Shown: positions 1 to 9,855, numbered from the stretch's first letter. The stretch: 64,000 nt of DNA from Thioalkalivibrio sulfidiphilus (GCF_000377945.1 NZ_KB898930.1:1-64000); one strand, 5' to 3'. Numbers and translations are program-made. Notes: generated by a model not told the origin, from the sequence alone.

Positions 1-50
1 CCCCCCACCGACACCTTGATTGCCTAACGACTATTTGAAGGAGACATACC

Positions 51-359
51 ATGTCCAGCATTCGTGTACGTGCTCAGCTCGCCGGCGACACCACCACCGT
101 GCGTGCCCTGATGAGCCACCCCATGGAGACCGGCCAGCGCAAGAACAAGGCCGGTGAGCCCATCCCCGCCCACTACATCAAGGAAGTGGTCGCCGAGGTC
201 AAGGGCAAGAACGTGCTGACCGCCTACTGGGGTCCGGCCATCTCCCGCAACCCCTACCTGTCGTTCCAGTTCACCGGCGCCGCCGCCGGCGACACCCTCA
301 AGATCTCCTGGGTCGACAACAAGGGCGAGACCGATTCCACCGAAGTCCAGGTGGGCTAA
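51..359 (+). CDS. soxZ: Thiosulfate-oxidation carrier subunit SoxZ
   Basis: SoxZ pairs with SoxY to form the periplasmic SoxYZ carrier that holds sulfur intermediates during thiosulfate oxidation. The 102-residue length and the immunoglobulin-like all-beta sequence (start MSSIRVRAQL, then SHPMETGQRKNKAG, end DSTEVQVG) match the family well. A purine-rich ribosome site (aaggag) lies about 7 bases before the ATG. SoxY would be expected immediately upstream but is outside the window. A strong hairpin terminator follows 16 bases after the stop, so soxZ is probably the last gene of its operon. SoxZ itself has no signal peptide; it is normally co-exported with SoxY. Confidence 0.95.
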   Translation: MSSIRVRAQLAGDTTTVRALMSHPMETGQRKNKAGEPIPAHYIKEVVAEVKGKNVLTAYWGPAISRNPYLSFQFTGAAAGDTLKISWVDNKGETDSTEVQVG

Positions 360-375
360 GTCTCAAAGCCTAAAG

Positions 376-405
376 GCCGGGTCCCGAAAGGGACCCGGCT
401 TTTTT
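376..405 (+). terminator. Rho-independent terminator after soxZ
   Basis: A perfect 10-bp GC-rich stem (376–385 with 390–399) closed by a GAAA loop is followed by six T residues (400–405). Confidence 0.93.
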
Positions 406-540
406 GTGCCTGCTGGAACATACCGAACCCCATGCTCTCGCAGAGGCGCTGGGAAATCCAAAGCGTCAGGACTACTCCCCGCGTCTCCGCGTCCCGGCGA
501 GAGAATCATGTTTCATCGTATCGGGTTATCATCCAACACC

Positions 541-1206
541 ATGGATTCACCACGCCGCCTCGAAACCCTCCAGATCGACACCGGTCCCGAGCCCCGCACC
601 GCCATCCTCTGGCTGCACGGCCTGGGTGCCGACGGCCATGACTTCGAACCCCTGGTCCCCGTGCTGCGCATCCCGCAGGCCACGCCGGTGCGCTTCGTGT
701 TTCCCCATGCCCCGGTGCGGCCCGTGACCGTCAACGGTGGCATGACCATGCGCGCCTGGTATGACCTGCTGAGCCTCTCGCCGCTCAGGGAATCCGGGCC
801 GGACCTGCGTGAATCCGTGTCCGCCATCGAGGCCCTGGGTCGACAGTTGCGCGCGAGCTGCCCCCGGCTGCTGCTGGGCGGCTTTTCCCAGGGGGGCGCC
901 GTGGCCCTGGCCACGGCCCTGTGCACCGAGCTGCGGCCGGAGGGGGTGTTCGCCCTCTCCGCTTACCTGCCGAACCTCACCCATGCCGGCCTCGAGCCCC
1001 TGGCCGGTCCGCGCACCTGCGCCATCTTCCAGGCCCACGGCCACGCGGACCCCATCATCCCCCTGACCGCAGCCAGGGCGGCGACCCGGGCCCTCGATGA
1101 CCTGGGACTTTCGGTGGAATCCCACGAGTACCCCATGGCGCACCAGGTCTGCGAGGCGGAGATCTCCGATCTGCGCGCCTGGTTTCTTGCGCGCCTCTCC
1201 GACTGA
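541..1206 (+). CDS. Alpha/beta-hydrolase carboxylesterase (phospholipase/carboxylesterase family)
   Basis: A 221-residue serine hydrolase of the small carboxylesterase / acyl-protein thioesterase family, hydrolysing carboxylic esters in the cytoplasm. Visible motifs are the oxyanion-hole LHGLGADG near residue 26, the nucleophile elbow GFSQGG with Ser116, Asp170 in HGHADPIIP and His201 in PMAHQVC, giving a complete catalytic triad. I start at the ATG at 541 because the family begins about ten residues before the first strand; an in-frame ATG at 508 would add 11 residues without family similarity. It is a monocistronic gene between the soxZ terminator and a c-di-GMP gene. The physiological substrate is unknown. 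Confidence 0.9.
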   Translation: MDSPRRLETLQIDTGPEPRTAILWLHGLGADGHDFEPLVPVLRIPQATPVRFVFPHAPVRPVTVNGGMTMRAWYDLLSLSPLRESGPDLRESVSAIEALGRQLRASCPRLLLGGFSQGGAVALATALCTELRPEGVFALSAYLPNLTHAGLEPLAGPRTCAIFQAHGHADPIIPLTAARAATRALDDLGLSVESHEYPMAHQVCEAEISDLRAWFLARLSD

Positions 1207-1441
1207 TCCCTTTCTTCCGGCCAGAAAAACACCGGTTTCGGCCCCGAATGCCCGTTATCCCTGACGGGCGGTGTTGGCGATTTCAGGTCTTCAGGGCATA
1301 GTGAGTCGGTAGGACGATAGAAAATATAAAAAGTACGCCTGATCAGGGACGTATCGAGAATATGAGCGTGTTTTCCCTGCCTTTGACGCAGGGAAACCCG
1401 GTTTCTGACCGGGCAAACACCCTTCTGGAGGAGACACCGGG

Positions 1442-3862
1442 GTGAAGGACAATCAGGTGCCATTCGCCGAAAGACCGCAGTCGCCGGTCTTCACGGCCCG
1501 TTCCCACAGCACCATCCTGGTCGGTTTCGGCATCGTGCTGTGCCTCATGGCGATCATGATCGTATTGGGTCTCAGCCGCATGGCCCACGTGCAGGACCGG
1601 CTGGAACGCATCGTCCACGAGCACAACGTCAAGACCGAGCTGCTGGGCAACATGCGCAATGCCGCCCGGGAACGCTCCGTGACCCTCCTGCGCCTGGCCA
1701 TCACCACGGACCCCTTCGATCTGGATGCGGGCATCATGGACTTCCGCCAGGAGGCCTCGGAATTCATGGTCAACCGCGGCCGCCTGACCCAGATGAGCCT
1801 GAGTGCACGGGAAGAGGCCCTGCTGGAGGATTCCCGAGGCCTGACCAGCCGCGCAGTCCTGGCCCAGGAGACGGTGCTCGAGCACATCCTGAATGGCGAG
1901 GCCGAGCACGCCAATCGGGTCCTGCTGGAACAGGCCATCCCCTTGCAGGGTGCCGTGCTCACTAACCTCGACGCCCTGCTGGCGCTGCAGCGGGAAGCGG
2001 GCGAAGCCATGGTCGAGGAGGCTGCCGCGCGCTACCGCTCCGCCGTGATCCTCATGAGCCTGCTGGGACTGGCGGCGCTGCTCCTGGGCGCACTGGTAGG
2101 CCGAACGGTGGGCCTGCGCACGGCCAGGGTGGAAGCCGATCTCTATCGGGAGAAGGAACGGGCCCAGGTGACCCTGCACGCCATCGGCGACGCGGTGATC
2201 ACCACCGACACCCAGGGCCTGGTGGATTACCTGAACCCGGTGGCCGAACACCTCACCGGCTGGCGCAATCACCTGGCCCGTGGCCGTTCCCTGGCGGAGG
2301 TGTTTCGCACCTTCCACGAGGGCAGCGGCGAACCCGTCCCCCATCCGCTCATCCATGCGGTTCCCGATGCCACCGCCTCCAGCCTGCACCAGGGCGTGGT
2401 GCTGGTTTCCCGCGATGGCCGTGAGTTTGCGGTCGAAGAGGTCTCCGCACCCATTCGCGACCGCGACGGCCATGTGATCGGCGCGGCCCTGGTGTTCCGG
2501 GATGTCACCCAGGCCCGGGAAATGGCGCGCAAGCTCTCCTGGGCCGCCACCCATGACAGCCTCACGGGCCTGGTCAACCGCGCCGAATTCGAGCGCCGCC
2601 TGGACCTCATGGTCACCACCGCCCGCCAGGAAGGGCGCGGCCATGCGGTGCTGTTCATGGACCTGGATCAGTTCAAGCTGGTCAACGACACCTGCGGCCA
2701 CGCCGCAGGCGACGAGCTGCTGCGCCAGCTCACCCGCCGCCTCCAGGGGCAGCTGCGGGACAACGATACCCTGGCACGCCTGGGCGGAGACGAGTTCGGC
2801 GTGCTGCTCGAGGGCTGCCCCATGGAGCGGGCCGGGCAGATCGCGGAGACCCTGCGCGCCACGGTCGCCGAGTTCCGCTTCCAGTGGCAGGAGAAGATCT
2901 ACACCGTGGGGGTGTGCATCGGCGTGGCGCCCATCGATGAGCATATCAAGAGCGTGGCCAGCCTGATGAGCGACGCGGATGCCGCCTGCTACCTGGCCAA
3001 GGAACAGGGCCGCAACCGCATCCACATCATCCAGCACGGCGACCAGGCCCTGAGCCGGCGCCAGGGAGAGATGAACTGGGCCCAGCGCATCAACGAGGCC
3101 CTGGAGCGGGATCGCTTCTGCCTGTATCACCAGCACATCGTGCCGGTGTCCGGGAACGAGCCGCCCCACACGGAGGTGCTGGTGCGCATGCTGGATGAGG
3201 ACGGCGCCATCATCGCGCCCATGGCCTTCATCCCCGCGGCGGAACGCTACGGCCTGATGCCGGCCATCGATCGCTGGGTCATCGCGCGGGTCCTGAACCA
3301 CCTGCGCATCCCGGGTCCGCGCCCGCACGGGCTCTACGCCATCAATCTCTCGGGGCAGTCCCTGTGCGACAACCAGATGCTGGACTACATCCTCGACATG
3401 CTGGCGCGCACCGGCGTGGAACCCGCCCGGGTCTGCTTCGAGATCACCGAGACCACCGCCATCGCCAACCTGACTCAGGCCGAGCGTTTCATGTCGGCAC
3501 TGAGAAACCTGGGCTGCCGCTTCGCCCTGGACGACTTCGGCGCCGGCATGTCCTCCTTCGGCTACCTGAAACAGCTCAAGGTGGACTTTCTCAAGATCGA
3601 CGGCAGCTTCGTGCGCGACATGAACGAGGACCCCATCAACCGGGCCATGGTGGAAAGCATCAACCACATCGGCCATATCATGGGCATCCAGACCATCGCG
3701 GAATGCGTGGCCCACGAGGCGGTGATGGACCACCTCAAGGCCATCGGCGTGAACTACGGCCAGGGCTTCGGCCTGCACATGCCCGCGCCCCTGGAACCTG
3801 CGGCCCTGCCCGGGCACGCCGACAATGTCATTCCCCTGAACACAAAAAAGGCCGGGGCCTGA
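1442..3862 (+). CDS. Membrane GGDEF/EAL cyclic-di-GMP turnover protein
   Basis: An 806-residue inner-membrane protein that makes and/or degrades c-di-GMP. Order: TM helix (~24–46), helical periplasmic segment (~50–198), second TM (~201–220), PAS (~240–358), GGDEF (~365–530), EAL (~545–795). GGDEF residues 448–452 are intact, with an RxxD inhibitory site (RDND, 439–442) five residues before. In the EAL domain the signature reads EVL (578–580), a variant found in active enzymes; NLSG (635–638), FEITET (666–671), loop-6 DDFGAG (697–702) and LKID (717–720) are kept. Both activities are therefore possible. The GTG start is supported by a GGAGGAGA ribosome site. The stop codon lies inside the argH terminator hairpin. 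Confidence 0.93.
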   Translation: MKDNQVPFAERPQSPVFTARSHSTILVGFGIVLCLMAIMIVLGLSRMAHVQDRLERIVHEHNVKTELLGNMRNAARERSVTLLRLAITTDPFDLDAGIMDFRQEASEFMVNRGRLTQMSLSAREEALLEDSRGLTSRAVLAQETVLEHILNGEAEHANRVLLEQAIPLQGAVLTNLDALLALQREAGEAMVEEAAARYRSAVILMSLLGLAALLLGALVGRTVGLRTARVEADLYREKERAQVTLHAIGDAVITTDTQGLVDYLNPVAEHLTGWRNHLARGRSLAEVFRTFHEGSGEPVPHPLIHAVPDATASSLHQGVVLVSRDGREFAVEEVSAPIRDRDGHVIGAALVFRDVTQAREMARKLSWAATHDSLTGLVNRAEFERRLDLMVTTARQEGRGHAVLFMDLDQFKLVNDTCGHAAGDELLRQLTRRLQGQLRDNDTLARLGGDEFGVLLEGCPMERAGQIAETLRATVAEFRFQWQEKIYTVGVCIGVAPIDEHIKSVASLMSDADAACYLAKEQGRNRIHIIQHGDQALSRRQGEMNWAQRINEALERDRFCLYHQHIVPVSGNEPPHTEVLVRMLDEDGAIIAPMAFIPAAERYGLMPAIDRWVIARVLNHLRIPGPRPHGLYAINLSGQSLCDNQMLDYILDMLARTGVEPARVCFEITETTAIANLTQAERFMSALRNLGCRFALDDFGAGMSSFGYLKQLKVDFLKIDGSFVRDMNEDPINRAMVESINHIGHIMGIQTIAECVAHEAVMDHLKAIGVNYGQGFGLHMPAPLEPAALPGHADNVIPLNTKKAGA

Positions 3863-3875
3863 CAAGACCCCGGCC
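3844..3875 (-). terminator. Rho-independent terminator of argH
   Basis: An 8-bp GC stem (3850–3857 with 3868–3875) is followed on the minus strand by six T residues (3844–3849). It lies 17 bases past the argH stop and overlaps the stop codon of the convergent GGDEF/EAL gene. Confidence 0.85.
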
Positions 3876-3891
3876 GTCCTCACCGCACCCT

Positions 3892-5295
3892 TCAGCCCTT
3901 TAACGGCATCAGCTTCGCCCGGGCGGCGCGGATGCGCGCGCGCACCTGCGCCGGCGCCGTGCCGCCGTGCACGTTGCGGGCGGCCACGGAGCCTTCCAGG
4001 GTCAACACCTCGAACACGTCCTGCTCGATGGTCTTGGAGAACTTGCGCAGCTCATCCAGGCTCATCTCGGCGAGATCTTTTCCGGTCTCCACACCGTGGC
4101 GCACGGCGCGGCCCACCACCTCATGGGCGTCGCGAAACGGCATGCCGCGACGCACCAGGTAGTCGGCCAGGTCCGTGGCGGTGGCAAAACCTCGGCTGGC
4201 GGCGGCGCGCATGACCTCGGGCCGCACCTGGATGTGGGGCACCATGTCGGCGAAGGCGCGCAGGCTGCCGGCCAGGGTGTCCACGGTGTCGAACAGGGGT
4301 TCCTTGTCTTCCTGATTGTCCTTGTTGTAGGCCAGCGGCTGGCCCTTCATCAGGGTGAGCAGGGCGATCAGGTTGCCGTTGGCCCGACCGGTCTTGCCGC
4401 GCACCAGCTCGGGCACGTCCGGGTTTTTCTTCTGGGGCATGATGGAGGAGCCGGTGCAGAAGCGGTCCGGCAGGTCCACGAAGCCGAACTGGGCGCTGGC
4501 CCAGAGGATCAGTTCCTCGGAGAAGCGCGACAGGTGGGTCATGATCAGCGCGCCGGCGGCGCAGAACTCGATGGCGAAATCCCGGTCGCTGACCGCATCC
4601 AGGGAGTTGTCGGTCACGGCATCGAAACCCAGCAGCTCGGCAGTGTAGTGGCGGTCAAGCGGGTAGGGGGTGCCGGCCAGGGCGGCGGCGCCCAGGGGCA
4701 GCACGTTGACCCGCTTGCGGCAGTCGGCCAGGCGACCGTGGTCGCGCTCCAGCATCTCGAACCAGGCCATCATGTGATGTCCGAAGGTGACAGGCTGGGC
4801 GGTCTGAAGATGCGTGAAGCCGGGCATGATGGTCTCCGCCTCGCGCTCGGCGAGATCCACCAGCCCAACCTGCAGGCGACGGATCTCCTGCATCAGGCCG
4901 TCGATGGCCTCACGCAGGTAGAGGCGGATGTCGGTGGCCACCTGGTCGTTGCGTGAACGTCCGGTGTGCAGCTTCTTGCCCACGTCGCCGATGCGCTCGA
5001 TGAGCCGCGCCTCCACGTTCATGTGCACGTCTTCCAGTTCCACGGACCAGGCGAAGTCGCCGCGCTCGATGTCCGCCAGGATGGCATCCAGCCCGTCGTG
5101 GATCTTGTCGCATTCCTCCTCGGTCAGCACACCCACCCGCGCGAGCATGCGCGCATGGGCCTTGGAGCCCTGGATGTCGTGACGGTAGAGGCGCTGGTCG
5201 AAGCTCACGGAGGCGGTGAAGGCCTCGACGAAGGCATCGGTGGGCTCGGAAAAGCGACCGCCCCAGAGCTTGTCGCCGGAGTGCTGGGTACTCAT
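3892..5295 (-). CDS. argH: Argininosuccinate lyase
   Basis: ArgH catalyses the last step of arginine synthesis, splitting argininosuccinate into arginine and fumarate in the cytoplasm. The 467-residue product has the typical start (KLWGGRF near residue 10) and the fumarase/aspartase-superfamily signature [12 protein letters not shown] with its catalytic serine loop. The start at 5295 ([15 protein letters not shown]) is chosen over an upstream in-frame extension because homologues begin just before KLWGGRF. It is divergent from the AlgZ-type kinase, the same argH–algZ–algR–hemC neighbourhood known from pseudomonads. It ends at its own terminator. Confidence 0.97.
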   Translation of the reverse strand: MSTQHSGDKLWGGRFSEPTDAFVEAFTASVSFDQRLYRHDIQGSKAHARMLARVGVLTEEECDKIHDGLDAILADIERGDFAWSVELEDVHMNVEARLIERIGDVGKKLHTGRSRNDQVATDIRLYLREAIDGLMQEIRRLQVGLVDLAEREAETIMPGFTHLQTAQPVTFGHHMMAWFEMLERDHGRLADCRKRVNVLPLGAAALAGTPYPLDRHYTAELLGFDAVTDNSLDAVSDRDFAIEFCAAGALIMTHLSRFSEELILWASAQFGFVDLPDRFCTGSSIMPQKKNPDVPELVRGKTGRANGNLIALLTLMKGQPLAYNKDNQEDKEPLFDTVDTLAGSLRAFADMVPHIQVRPEVMRAAASRGFATATDLADYLVRRGMPFRDAHEVVGRAVRHGVETGKDLAEMSLDELRKFSKTIEQDVFEVLTLEGSVAARNVHGGTAPAQVRARIRAARAKLMPLKG

Positions 5296-5420
5296 GGATG
5301 ATCCTCGCTGGTCTGAACCCAACATTATACCCAGTCCCTTGGACTCTCGCGCCGGCAAGAACACCGACACTTCCCAAGCGTCCCCGCGCGCTTCACACTA
5401 GCCGATGGGGAGGATACCGA

Positions 5421-6515
5421 ATGACCGAGGAAAAGCAGTCGGCCCAGGGGACAGGCAACGGTGCGGACGCGGGTGCGTTCCTGCCCAACTTCTGCTCCAG
5501 TCACACCCTGTTCCTGGTGGTGCTCATCGCCCAGCTGCTGGCCTTCATCCTGGCGCTGGCGCGAGGGCCCGCGCCGGAGGGTTTCTGGGTGGCGCTCGCG
5601 TTCACCTCGCTGTTCGTGCAGTGGGTGGCGCTTGGTACCGTGCTGGTGCTGTGCTTGGCCCGTCGTAGTCTGATCCCCCTGCCGCCCCTGCAAGCCGCCG
5701 GCGCCGCCTGGCTGATCGTGCTGGTGGTGACGGTGATCTTCTCCCTGCTGGCGCTGTGGACCGGCGGCTCCCTGGGTCTGACGCCCCACATGCCGGTCTC
5801 CGACCACCTGGGTTTCCTGGGTCGCACGGTCTCCATCAGCGCCATCGTCAGCGCCGTGGCCCTGCGCTATCTGTACGTGCAGCACCAGTGGAAGCAGAAC
5901 GTGGAGGCCGAGGCGCGCTCCCGTATCCAGGCCCTGCAGGCGCGTATTCGTCCCCACTTCCTGTTCAACAGCATGAACACCATCGCGAGCCTTACCCGCT
6001 CGCGCCCCGAGGCGGCCGAGATGGCCGTGGAGGACCTGGCCGACCTGTTCCGCGCCACCCTGACCGACAAGGACACCCTGACCCTGGGCGAGGAACTGGA
6101 GCTGGCGCGCCGCTACATACGCATCGAGGCCCTGCGCCTGGGCGATCGCCTGAACGTCCACTGGCAGCTGGACGAAGCCCTGCCCATGGACTATCCCATG
6201 CCGGGATTGGTGCTACAGCCGCTGGTGGAGAATGCCATCTACCACGGCGTCGAGCCCCTCACCGAGGGCGGCGAGATTACCATCGGCTTGAGTCTTTCCG
6301 ACAAGAACCTGAAGATTGAGGTGGTCAACCCGCTGGCGCCGCCCCGCAACCGGCGCAAACCGGGCAACCGCATCGCCCAGGACAACATCCGCCAGCGCCT
6401 GGATCTGGCCTTCCGCGGCCAGGCACTGATGGAAGTGAACGAAGAGGCCGACCGTTACCGGGTCATCCTGGTCCTGCCAAGGAGGAATGTTGATGAAAGT
6501 ACTGGTCGTCGATGA
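5421..6515 (+). CDS. algZ: LytS/AlgZ-family membrane sensor histidine kinase
   Basis: A 364-residue sensor kinase of the His_kinase (PF06580) type that partners with the LytTR regulator encoded next. Four TM helices are visible (~30–48, 54–80, 93–114, 132–152), then the phospho-acceptor region RPHFLFN (His179) and an N-box VENAIYHG (269–276). The usual glycine-rich ATP-lid is degenerate (GNRIAQDNIRQRL); atypical kinase motifs are also known for Pseudomonas AlgZ/FimS. The start at 5421 follows a GGGGAGG ribosome site. Its 3' end overlaps the regulator gene by 23 bases, indicating translational coupling. The symbol is by analogy with the argH-algZ-algR context. Confidence 0.87.
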   Translation: MTEEKQSAQGTGNGADAGAFLPNFCSSHTLFLVVLIAQLLAFILALARGPAPEGFWVALAFTSLFVQWVALGTVLVLCLARRSLIPLPPLQAAGAAWLIVLVVTVIFSLLALWTGGSLGLTPHMPVSDHLGFLGRTVSISAIVSAVALRYLYVQHQWKQNVEAEARSRIQALQARIRPHFLFNSMNTIASLTRSRPEAAEMAVEDLADLFRATLTDKDTLTLGEELELARRYIRIEALRLGDRLNVHWQLDEALPMDYPMPGLVLQPLVENAIYHGVEPLTEGGEITIGLSLSDKNLKIEVVNPLAPPRNRRKPGNRIAQDNIRQRLDLAFRGQALMEVNEEADRYRVILVLPRRNVDESTGRR

Positions 6516-7224
6516 CGAGGCCCCGGCCAGGGAGCGCCTGGTCTCCCTGCTGGAATCCCTCAGCCAATACGAGGTCTGCGGCACCGCCGCCAACGGCGTG
6601 CAGGCCGTTCGCCTGGCCCAGGAGACCCAGCCGGACATCGTGCTCATGGACATCCGCATGCCCGGCATGGACGGCCTCGAGGCGGCGCGCCACATCTCCC
6701 AGATGGACACGCCGCCCGCCGTCATCTTCGTCACCGCCTACGAGGAACACGCCATCGAGGCCTTCGAGACCCACGCCGTGGGCTACCTGCTCAAGCCCGT
6801 GCGCGGCGAGCGGCTCAAGGCGGCCCTTGAGGCGGCCAGCCGGCCCAACAAGGCGCAGATGGGTGCGCTGGGCGGAACCGTGGGTCAATCCAGTCGCAGC
6901 CACATCTGCGCCCGGGTGCGCGGCAACCTGGAGCTGATCCCGGTGGAGGACATCCACTTTTTCCAGGCGGACCAGAAATACGTCACCGTACGCCACACGG
7001 GCGGCGAGGTGCTCATCGAGGAACCGCTCAAATCACTGGAAGAGGAGTTCGCCGACAACTTCCTGCGCATCCACCGCAACGCCCTGGTGGCAAAGCACAG
7101 CTTCGGCGGCATGGAGAAGAACGCGCAGGGGTGTTTCGAGGTGGTGCTCAAGGGCACCGGAGAGCGCCTGGAGGTGAGCCGCCGTCACGTGGCCGAGGTG
7201 CGCAAGTTCCTCAAGTCCCTGTAG
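6493..7224 (+). CDS. algR: LytTR-family response regulator (AlgR-like)
   Basis: A 243-residue DNA-binding regulator with an N-terminal receiver domain (acidic pair at 7–8, phospho-acceptor Asp53 in LMDIRMPG, Lys in YLLKPV) and a C-terminal LytTR domain (~138–243, including FFQADQKYVTVRHTGG and FLRIHRNALVA). In pseudomonads AlgR controls alginate, type IV pili and other surface traits; whether those targets exist here is unknown. GGAGG at 6481–6485 gives ideal spacing to the ATG at 6493 rather than the ATG at 6487, so I use 6493. It overlaps the kinase gene. Confidence 0.9.
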   Translation: MKVLVVDDEAPARERLVSLLESLSQYEVCGTAANGVQAVRLAQETQPDIVLMDIRMPGMDGLEAARHISQMDTPPAVIFVTAYEEHAIEAFETHAVGYLLKPVRGERLKAALEAASRPNKAQMGALGGTVGQSSRSHICARVRGNLELIPVEDIHFFQADQKYVTVRHTGGEVLIEEPLKSLEEEFADNFLRIHRNALVAKHSFGGMEKNAQGCFEVVLKGTGERLEVSRRHVAEVRKFLKSL

Positions 7225-7269
7225 TCGGCAGACCCCGGGCCTAAGCGCGGCGGTATGACTGGCTGCGGC

Positions 7270-7359
7270 GTTCGCGGCGGGGTCGCCGCTACTACGCGGG
7301 GCAACCCCGTTGCTGGGCGGCAGCGCGTGTCCGGTAGGAGCGGCGACCCCGCCGCGAAC
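7270..7359. repeat. 21-bp inverted repeat (REP-like) after algR
   Basis: Two 21-base arms (7270–7290 and 7339–7359) are exact reverse complements containing the core GCGGCGGGGTCGCCGC. They fill the 3' gap between algR and the convergent thioredoxin gene. The intervening bases and the rest of 7225–7469 hold no gene I can see. Confidence 0.8.
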
Positions 7360-7469
7360 TGGCAGGCCCGGATGGGCGCAGACTCAGGCTCGGGTCTGCT
7401 ACGGGGTGGTGCCGTCGGATCTGCACAAGCACCTGAATGGGCCGACCATCGCCGGCCATGGAATCACGT

Positions 7470-7979
7470 TTACTGGGCTGCGGCCAGTTCCCCATGGCCG
7501 CGCTCGGCCATGGCCTGTTCGGCCTCATCGATGGCCCGGTCCAGGTAGCCGCCGTAGAAATCCACGGTCTTCAGACCCACCACCGGGCGGGACAGCAGTT
7601 CGCCCTCGGGGCTCAGCACCACCACCGTGGGGGCCAGGCGGGCGCCGTAGCGGGCGGCCAGTTCATGGGTGCGGATCTCCTGACCGTCGAAATCGATCAC
7701 CGTTCTGCGGTCCATGGACAGCTTGCGGATCAGCACCCGGTCTTCGTAGGCGCCACTGCGGATCATGGGCTTGAGGAATTCCTCCTCCGCCACCCGGCAG
7801 TAGGGGCAGGCGTGCAGGGCGAACTCCACCAGGATCGGCAGGCCATGGGCCGCCTCCTCGCGCAGGTCGGTGATCTCGCGCAGCAGTTCGCCCTCGGCGT
7901 CCCGGCTGCCCGACTGGGCCCAGGTCACCACGCCCAGCAGGGCGGCCAAGACGATCAGTGCGCGGAACAGGTTCTTCAT
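7470..7979 (-). CDS. Periplasmic thioredoxin-like protein (CPYC active site)
   Basis: A 169-residue thioredoxin-fold protein with an N-terminal signal or anchor segment (MKNLFRALIVLAALLGVVTWAQ) and a redox motif CPYC (Cys58, Cys61) followed by the family cis-proline region (LAPTVVVL). It resembles SoxW/thioredoxin_2-type periplasmic reductants. Such proteins can maintain Sox carrier or cytochrome thiols, and this organism has SoxZ, but the gene is not linked to sox here and the role is an inference. The CPYC motif is glutaredoxin-like rather than the CGPC of classical thioredoxin. It is transcribed divergently from hemC. Confidence 0.75.
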   Translation of the reverse strand: MKNLFRALIVLAALLGVVTWAQSGSRDAEGELLREITDLREEAAHGLPILVEFALHACPYCRVAEEEFLKPMIRSGAYEDRVLIRKLSMDRRTVIDFDGQEIRTHELAARYGARLAPTVVVLSPEGELLSRPVVGLKTVDFYGGYLDRAIDEAEQAMAERGHGELAAAQ

Positions 7980-8009
7980 CAGTCAATCCCGTGGTCAGGC
8001 ATAAATGGA

Positions 8010-8015
8010 TATAAT
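8010..8015 (+). promoter_or_regulatory. Candidate -10 box upstream of hemC
   Basis: A perfect TATAAT lies 75 bases before the hemC ATG, in the divergent gap with the thioredoxin gene. No convincing -35 hexamer is seen at the usual distance, so it is only a candidate. Confidence 0.4.
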
Positions 8016-8089
8016 CGCCTATTTGCCTCGTAGGACGCCATGGGGCAGCCTTAAGTTCAATCCGCTCTTCAACCTGGACGCCCACATTC

Positions 8090-9040
8090 ATGCCCCTGGA
8101 CACCCTTCGCATCGCCACCCGCAAGAGCCCGCTGGCCGTCTGGCAAGCGGAACACGTCGCCGCCCTGGTGAAGGCCCACCATCCCGGAGTGCGGGTCGAG
8201 CTGGTGGGCATGACCACCCAGGGTGACCGCATCCTGGACACCCCGCTCGCGAAGGTGGGCGGCAAGGGCCTGTTCGTGAAGGAGCTGGAGAACGGCCTGC
8301 TGGAGGGTCGCGCCGATATCGCCGTGCACTCCATGAAGGACGTGCCCATGGAACTGCCCGATGGCCTGTGCCTGCCGGTGATCCTGGACCGGGAGGACCC
8401 CCGGGACGCGTTCGTCTCCAACACCTACCAGAGCCTGGACGAGCTGCCCCGGGACGCCCGGGTAGGCACCTCCAGCCTGCGCCGCCAGTGCCAGCTGCGC
8501 CACGACCATCCCCATTTCCAGATCCTCGACCTGCGCGGCAACGTCAACACCCGCCTGGCGAAGCTCGACGCCGGCGAGTTCGACGCCATCATCCTGGCCG
8601 CCGCGGGTCTCAAGCGCCTGGGTTTCGAGGCGCGCATCGCCTCGGAGATCACCCCGGAGCAGAGCCTGCCCGCCATCGGCCAGGGGGCCATCGGCATCGA
8701 GTGCCGGGAGAACGACCCGGATGTCATGGCCCTGATCGGCAATCTGGACGACCCGGACACCCACGTGCGCGTGGCCGCCGAGCGGGCCATGAACGCACGC
8801 CTCAACGGCGGCTGCCAGGTGCCCATCGCCGGCTACGCGGAACTCACCGACGCCGACACCCTGCGCCTGCGTGGCCTGGTGGGTGAGCCGGACGGCAGCC
8901 TGATCCTGCGCGCCGAGCTGTCCGGCCCCCGCGCCGAGGCCGAGGCCCTGGGCCGGGCCGTGGCGGATCTCCTGCTCCACGAGGGCGCCGGCCCGATCCT
9001 GGCCGAACTGGGCCTGGGCCCGGACGCGGACCGGTCATGA
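8090..9040 (+). CDS. hemC: Porphobilinogen deaminase (hydroxymethylbilane synthase)
   Basis: HemC polymerises four porphobilinogen units into hydroxymethylbilane in heme, siroheme and corrinoid synthesis. The 316-residue sequence has the typical N-terminus ([15 protein letters not shown]), the arginine-rich substrate region [11 protein letters not shown] (126–136) and the dipyrromethane-cofactor cysteine in [10 protein letters not shown] (Cys242). It overlaps hemD by the ATGA quartet at 9037–9040, and the hemC-hemD-hemX-hemY run is a standard gammaproteobacterial operon. Confidence 0.97.
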   Translation: MPLDTLRIATRKSPLAVWQAEHVAALVKAHHPGVRVELVGMTTQGDRILDTPLAKVGGKGLFVKELENGLLEGRADIAVHSMKDVPMELPDGLCLPVILDREDPRDAFVSNTYQSLDELPRDARVGTSSLRRQCQLRHDHPHFQILDLRGNVNTRLAKLDAGEFDAIILAAAGLKRLGFEARIASEITPEQSLPAIGQGAIGIECRENDPDVMALIGNLDDPDTHVRVAAERAMNARLNGGCQVPIAGYAELTDADTLRLRGLVGEPDGSLILRAELSGPRAEAEALGRAVADLLLHEGAGPILAELGLGPDADRS

Positions 9041-9855
9041 GCCAGCCGCAGCAGCAAGCCGTCATCGGACCGCTCAAGGGTGCCGGCGTGCTGGTGACCC
9101 GCCCGGCCCACCAGGCCGAGGCCTTCTGCCGCATGATCGAGCAGGCCGGAGGCGTGCCCCTGCGCTTCCCGGTGCTGGAGATCCTGGAGCCCCGGGACAG
9201 CGGCCGGCTGGACGCCCTGATCGACCGGCTGGACGCGTTCGACATCGCCATCTTCATCAGCCCCAACGCCGTGTCCATGGCCGTGAACCGCATCCATGCC
9301 CGGCGCCCCTGGCCGGAGCATCTGCGCATTGGCGCCGTGGGCCAGAAATCCGCCCAGGAACTGGCCCGGGCCGGCCATCCGGCCCACATCTGTCCGCCCC
9401 GGCGCTTCGACAGCGAGGCCCTGCTGGAAGAACCCGAATTGCAGGACGTGGCCGGCAAGCGCATTGTGATCTTTCGCGGCGACGGCGGACGCGAACTGCT
9501 GGGGGATACGCTAAAAGAACGGGGAGCAGTGGTGGAATATGCCGAGGCCTACCGGCGCGGCCGCCCCGATGCGGACACGGGCAAACTCATGATCCACTGG
9601 TCCCGGGGCGAACTGCACCTGGTGACCAGCACCAGCAGCGAGGGCCTGCGCAACCTGTTCGACATGGTGGGCAAGCTGGGCCGCATGTGGCTGCGCAAGA
9701 CGCCCCTGCTGGTGGGCGCGCCGCGCATGGTGGAGACGGCACGGGAACTGGGCTTCAAAGGCGACCCCTGGGTGGCCGAGGACCCCAGCGATGAATCGAT
9801 GATGCAGGCAGTGTTGCAATGGGCAAAGGCCCGGGAGCCGCAGCATGAGCAATGA
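9037..9855 (+). CDS. hemD: Uroporphyrinogen-III synthase
   Basis: HemD cyclises hydroxymethylbilane with inversion of ring D to give uroporphyrinogen III. The 272-residue protein shows the two-lobed family pattern: [23 protein letters not shown] at the start of lobe one, [11 protein letters not shown], then [15 protein letters not shown] and [12 protein letters not shown] in lobe two. Sequence conservation in this family is low, so assignment rests on these segments and on its position between hemC and hemX. Its end overlaps hemX by 11 bases. Confidence 0.93.
   Translation: MSQPQQQAVIGPLKGAGVLVTRPAHQAEAFCRMIEQAGGVPLRFPVLEILEPRDSGRLDALIDRLDAFDIAIFISPNAVSMAVNRIHARRPWPEHLRIGAVGQKSAQELARAGHPAHICPPRRFDSEALLEEPELQDVAGKRIVIFRGDGGRELLGDTLKERGAVVEYAEAYRRGRPDADTGKLMIHWSRGELHLVTSTSSEGLRNLFDMVGKLGRMWLRKTPLLVGAPRMVETARELGFKGDPWVAEDPSDESMMQAVLQWAKAREPQHEQ

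Noticed and set aside
1343-3883. 846-residue open frame on the minus strand opposite the GGDEF/EAL gene
   Set aside because: His/Gly/Gln/Val-rich translation with no domain; an antisense shadow of a GC-rich gene.
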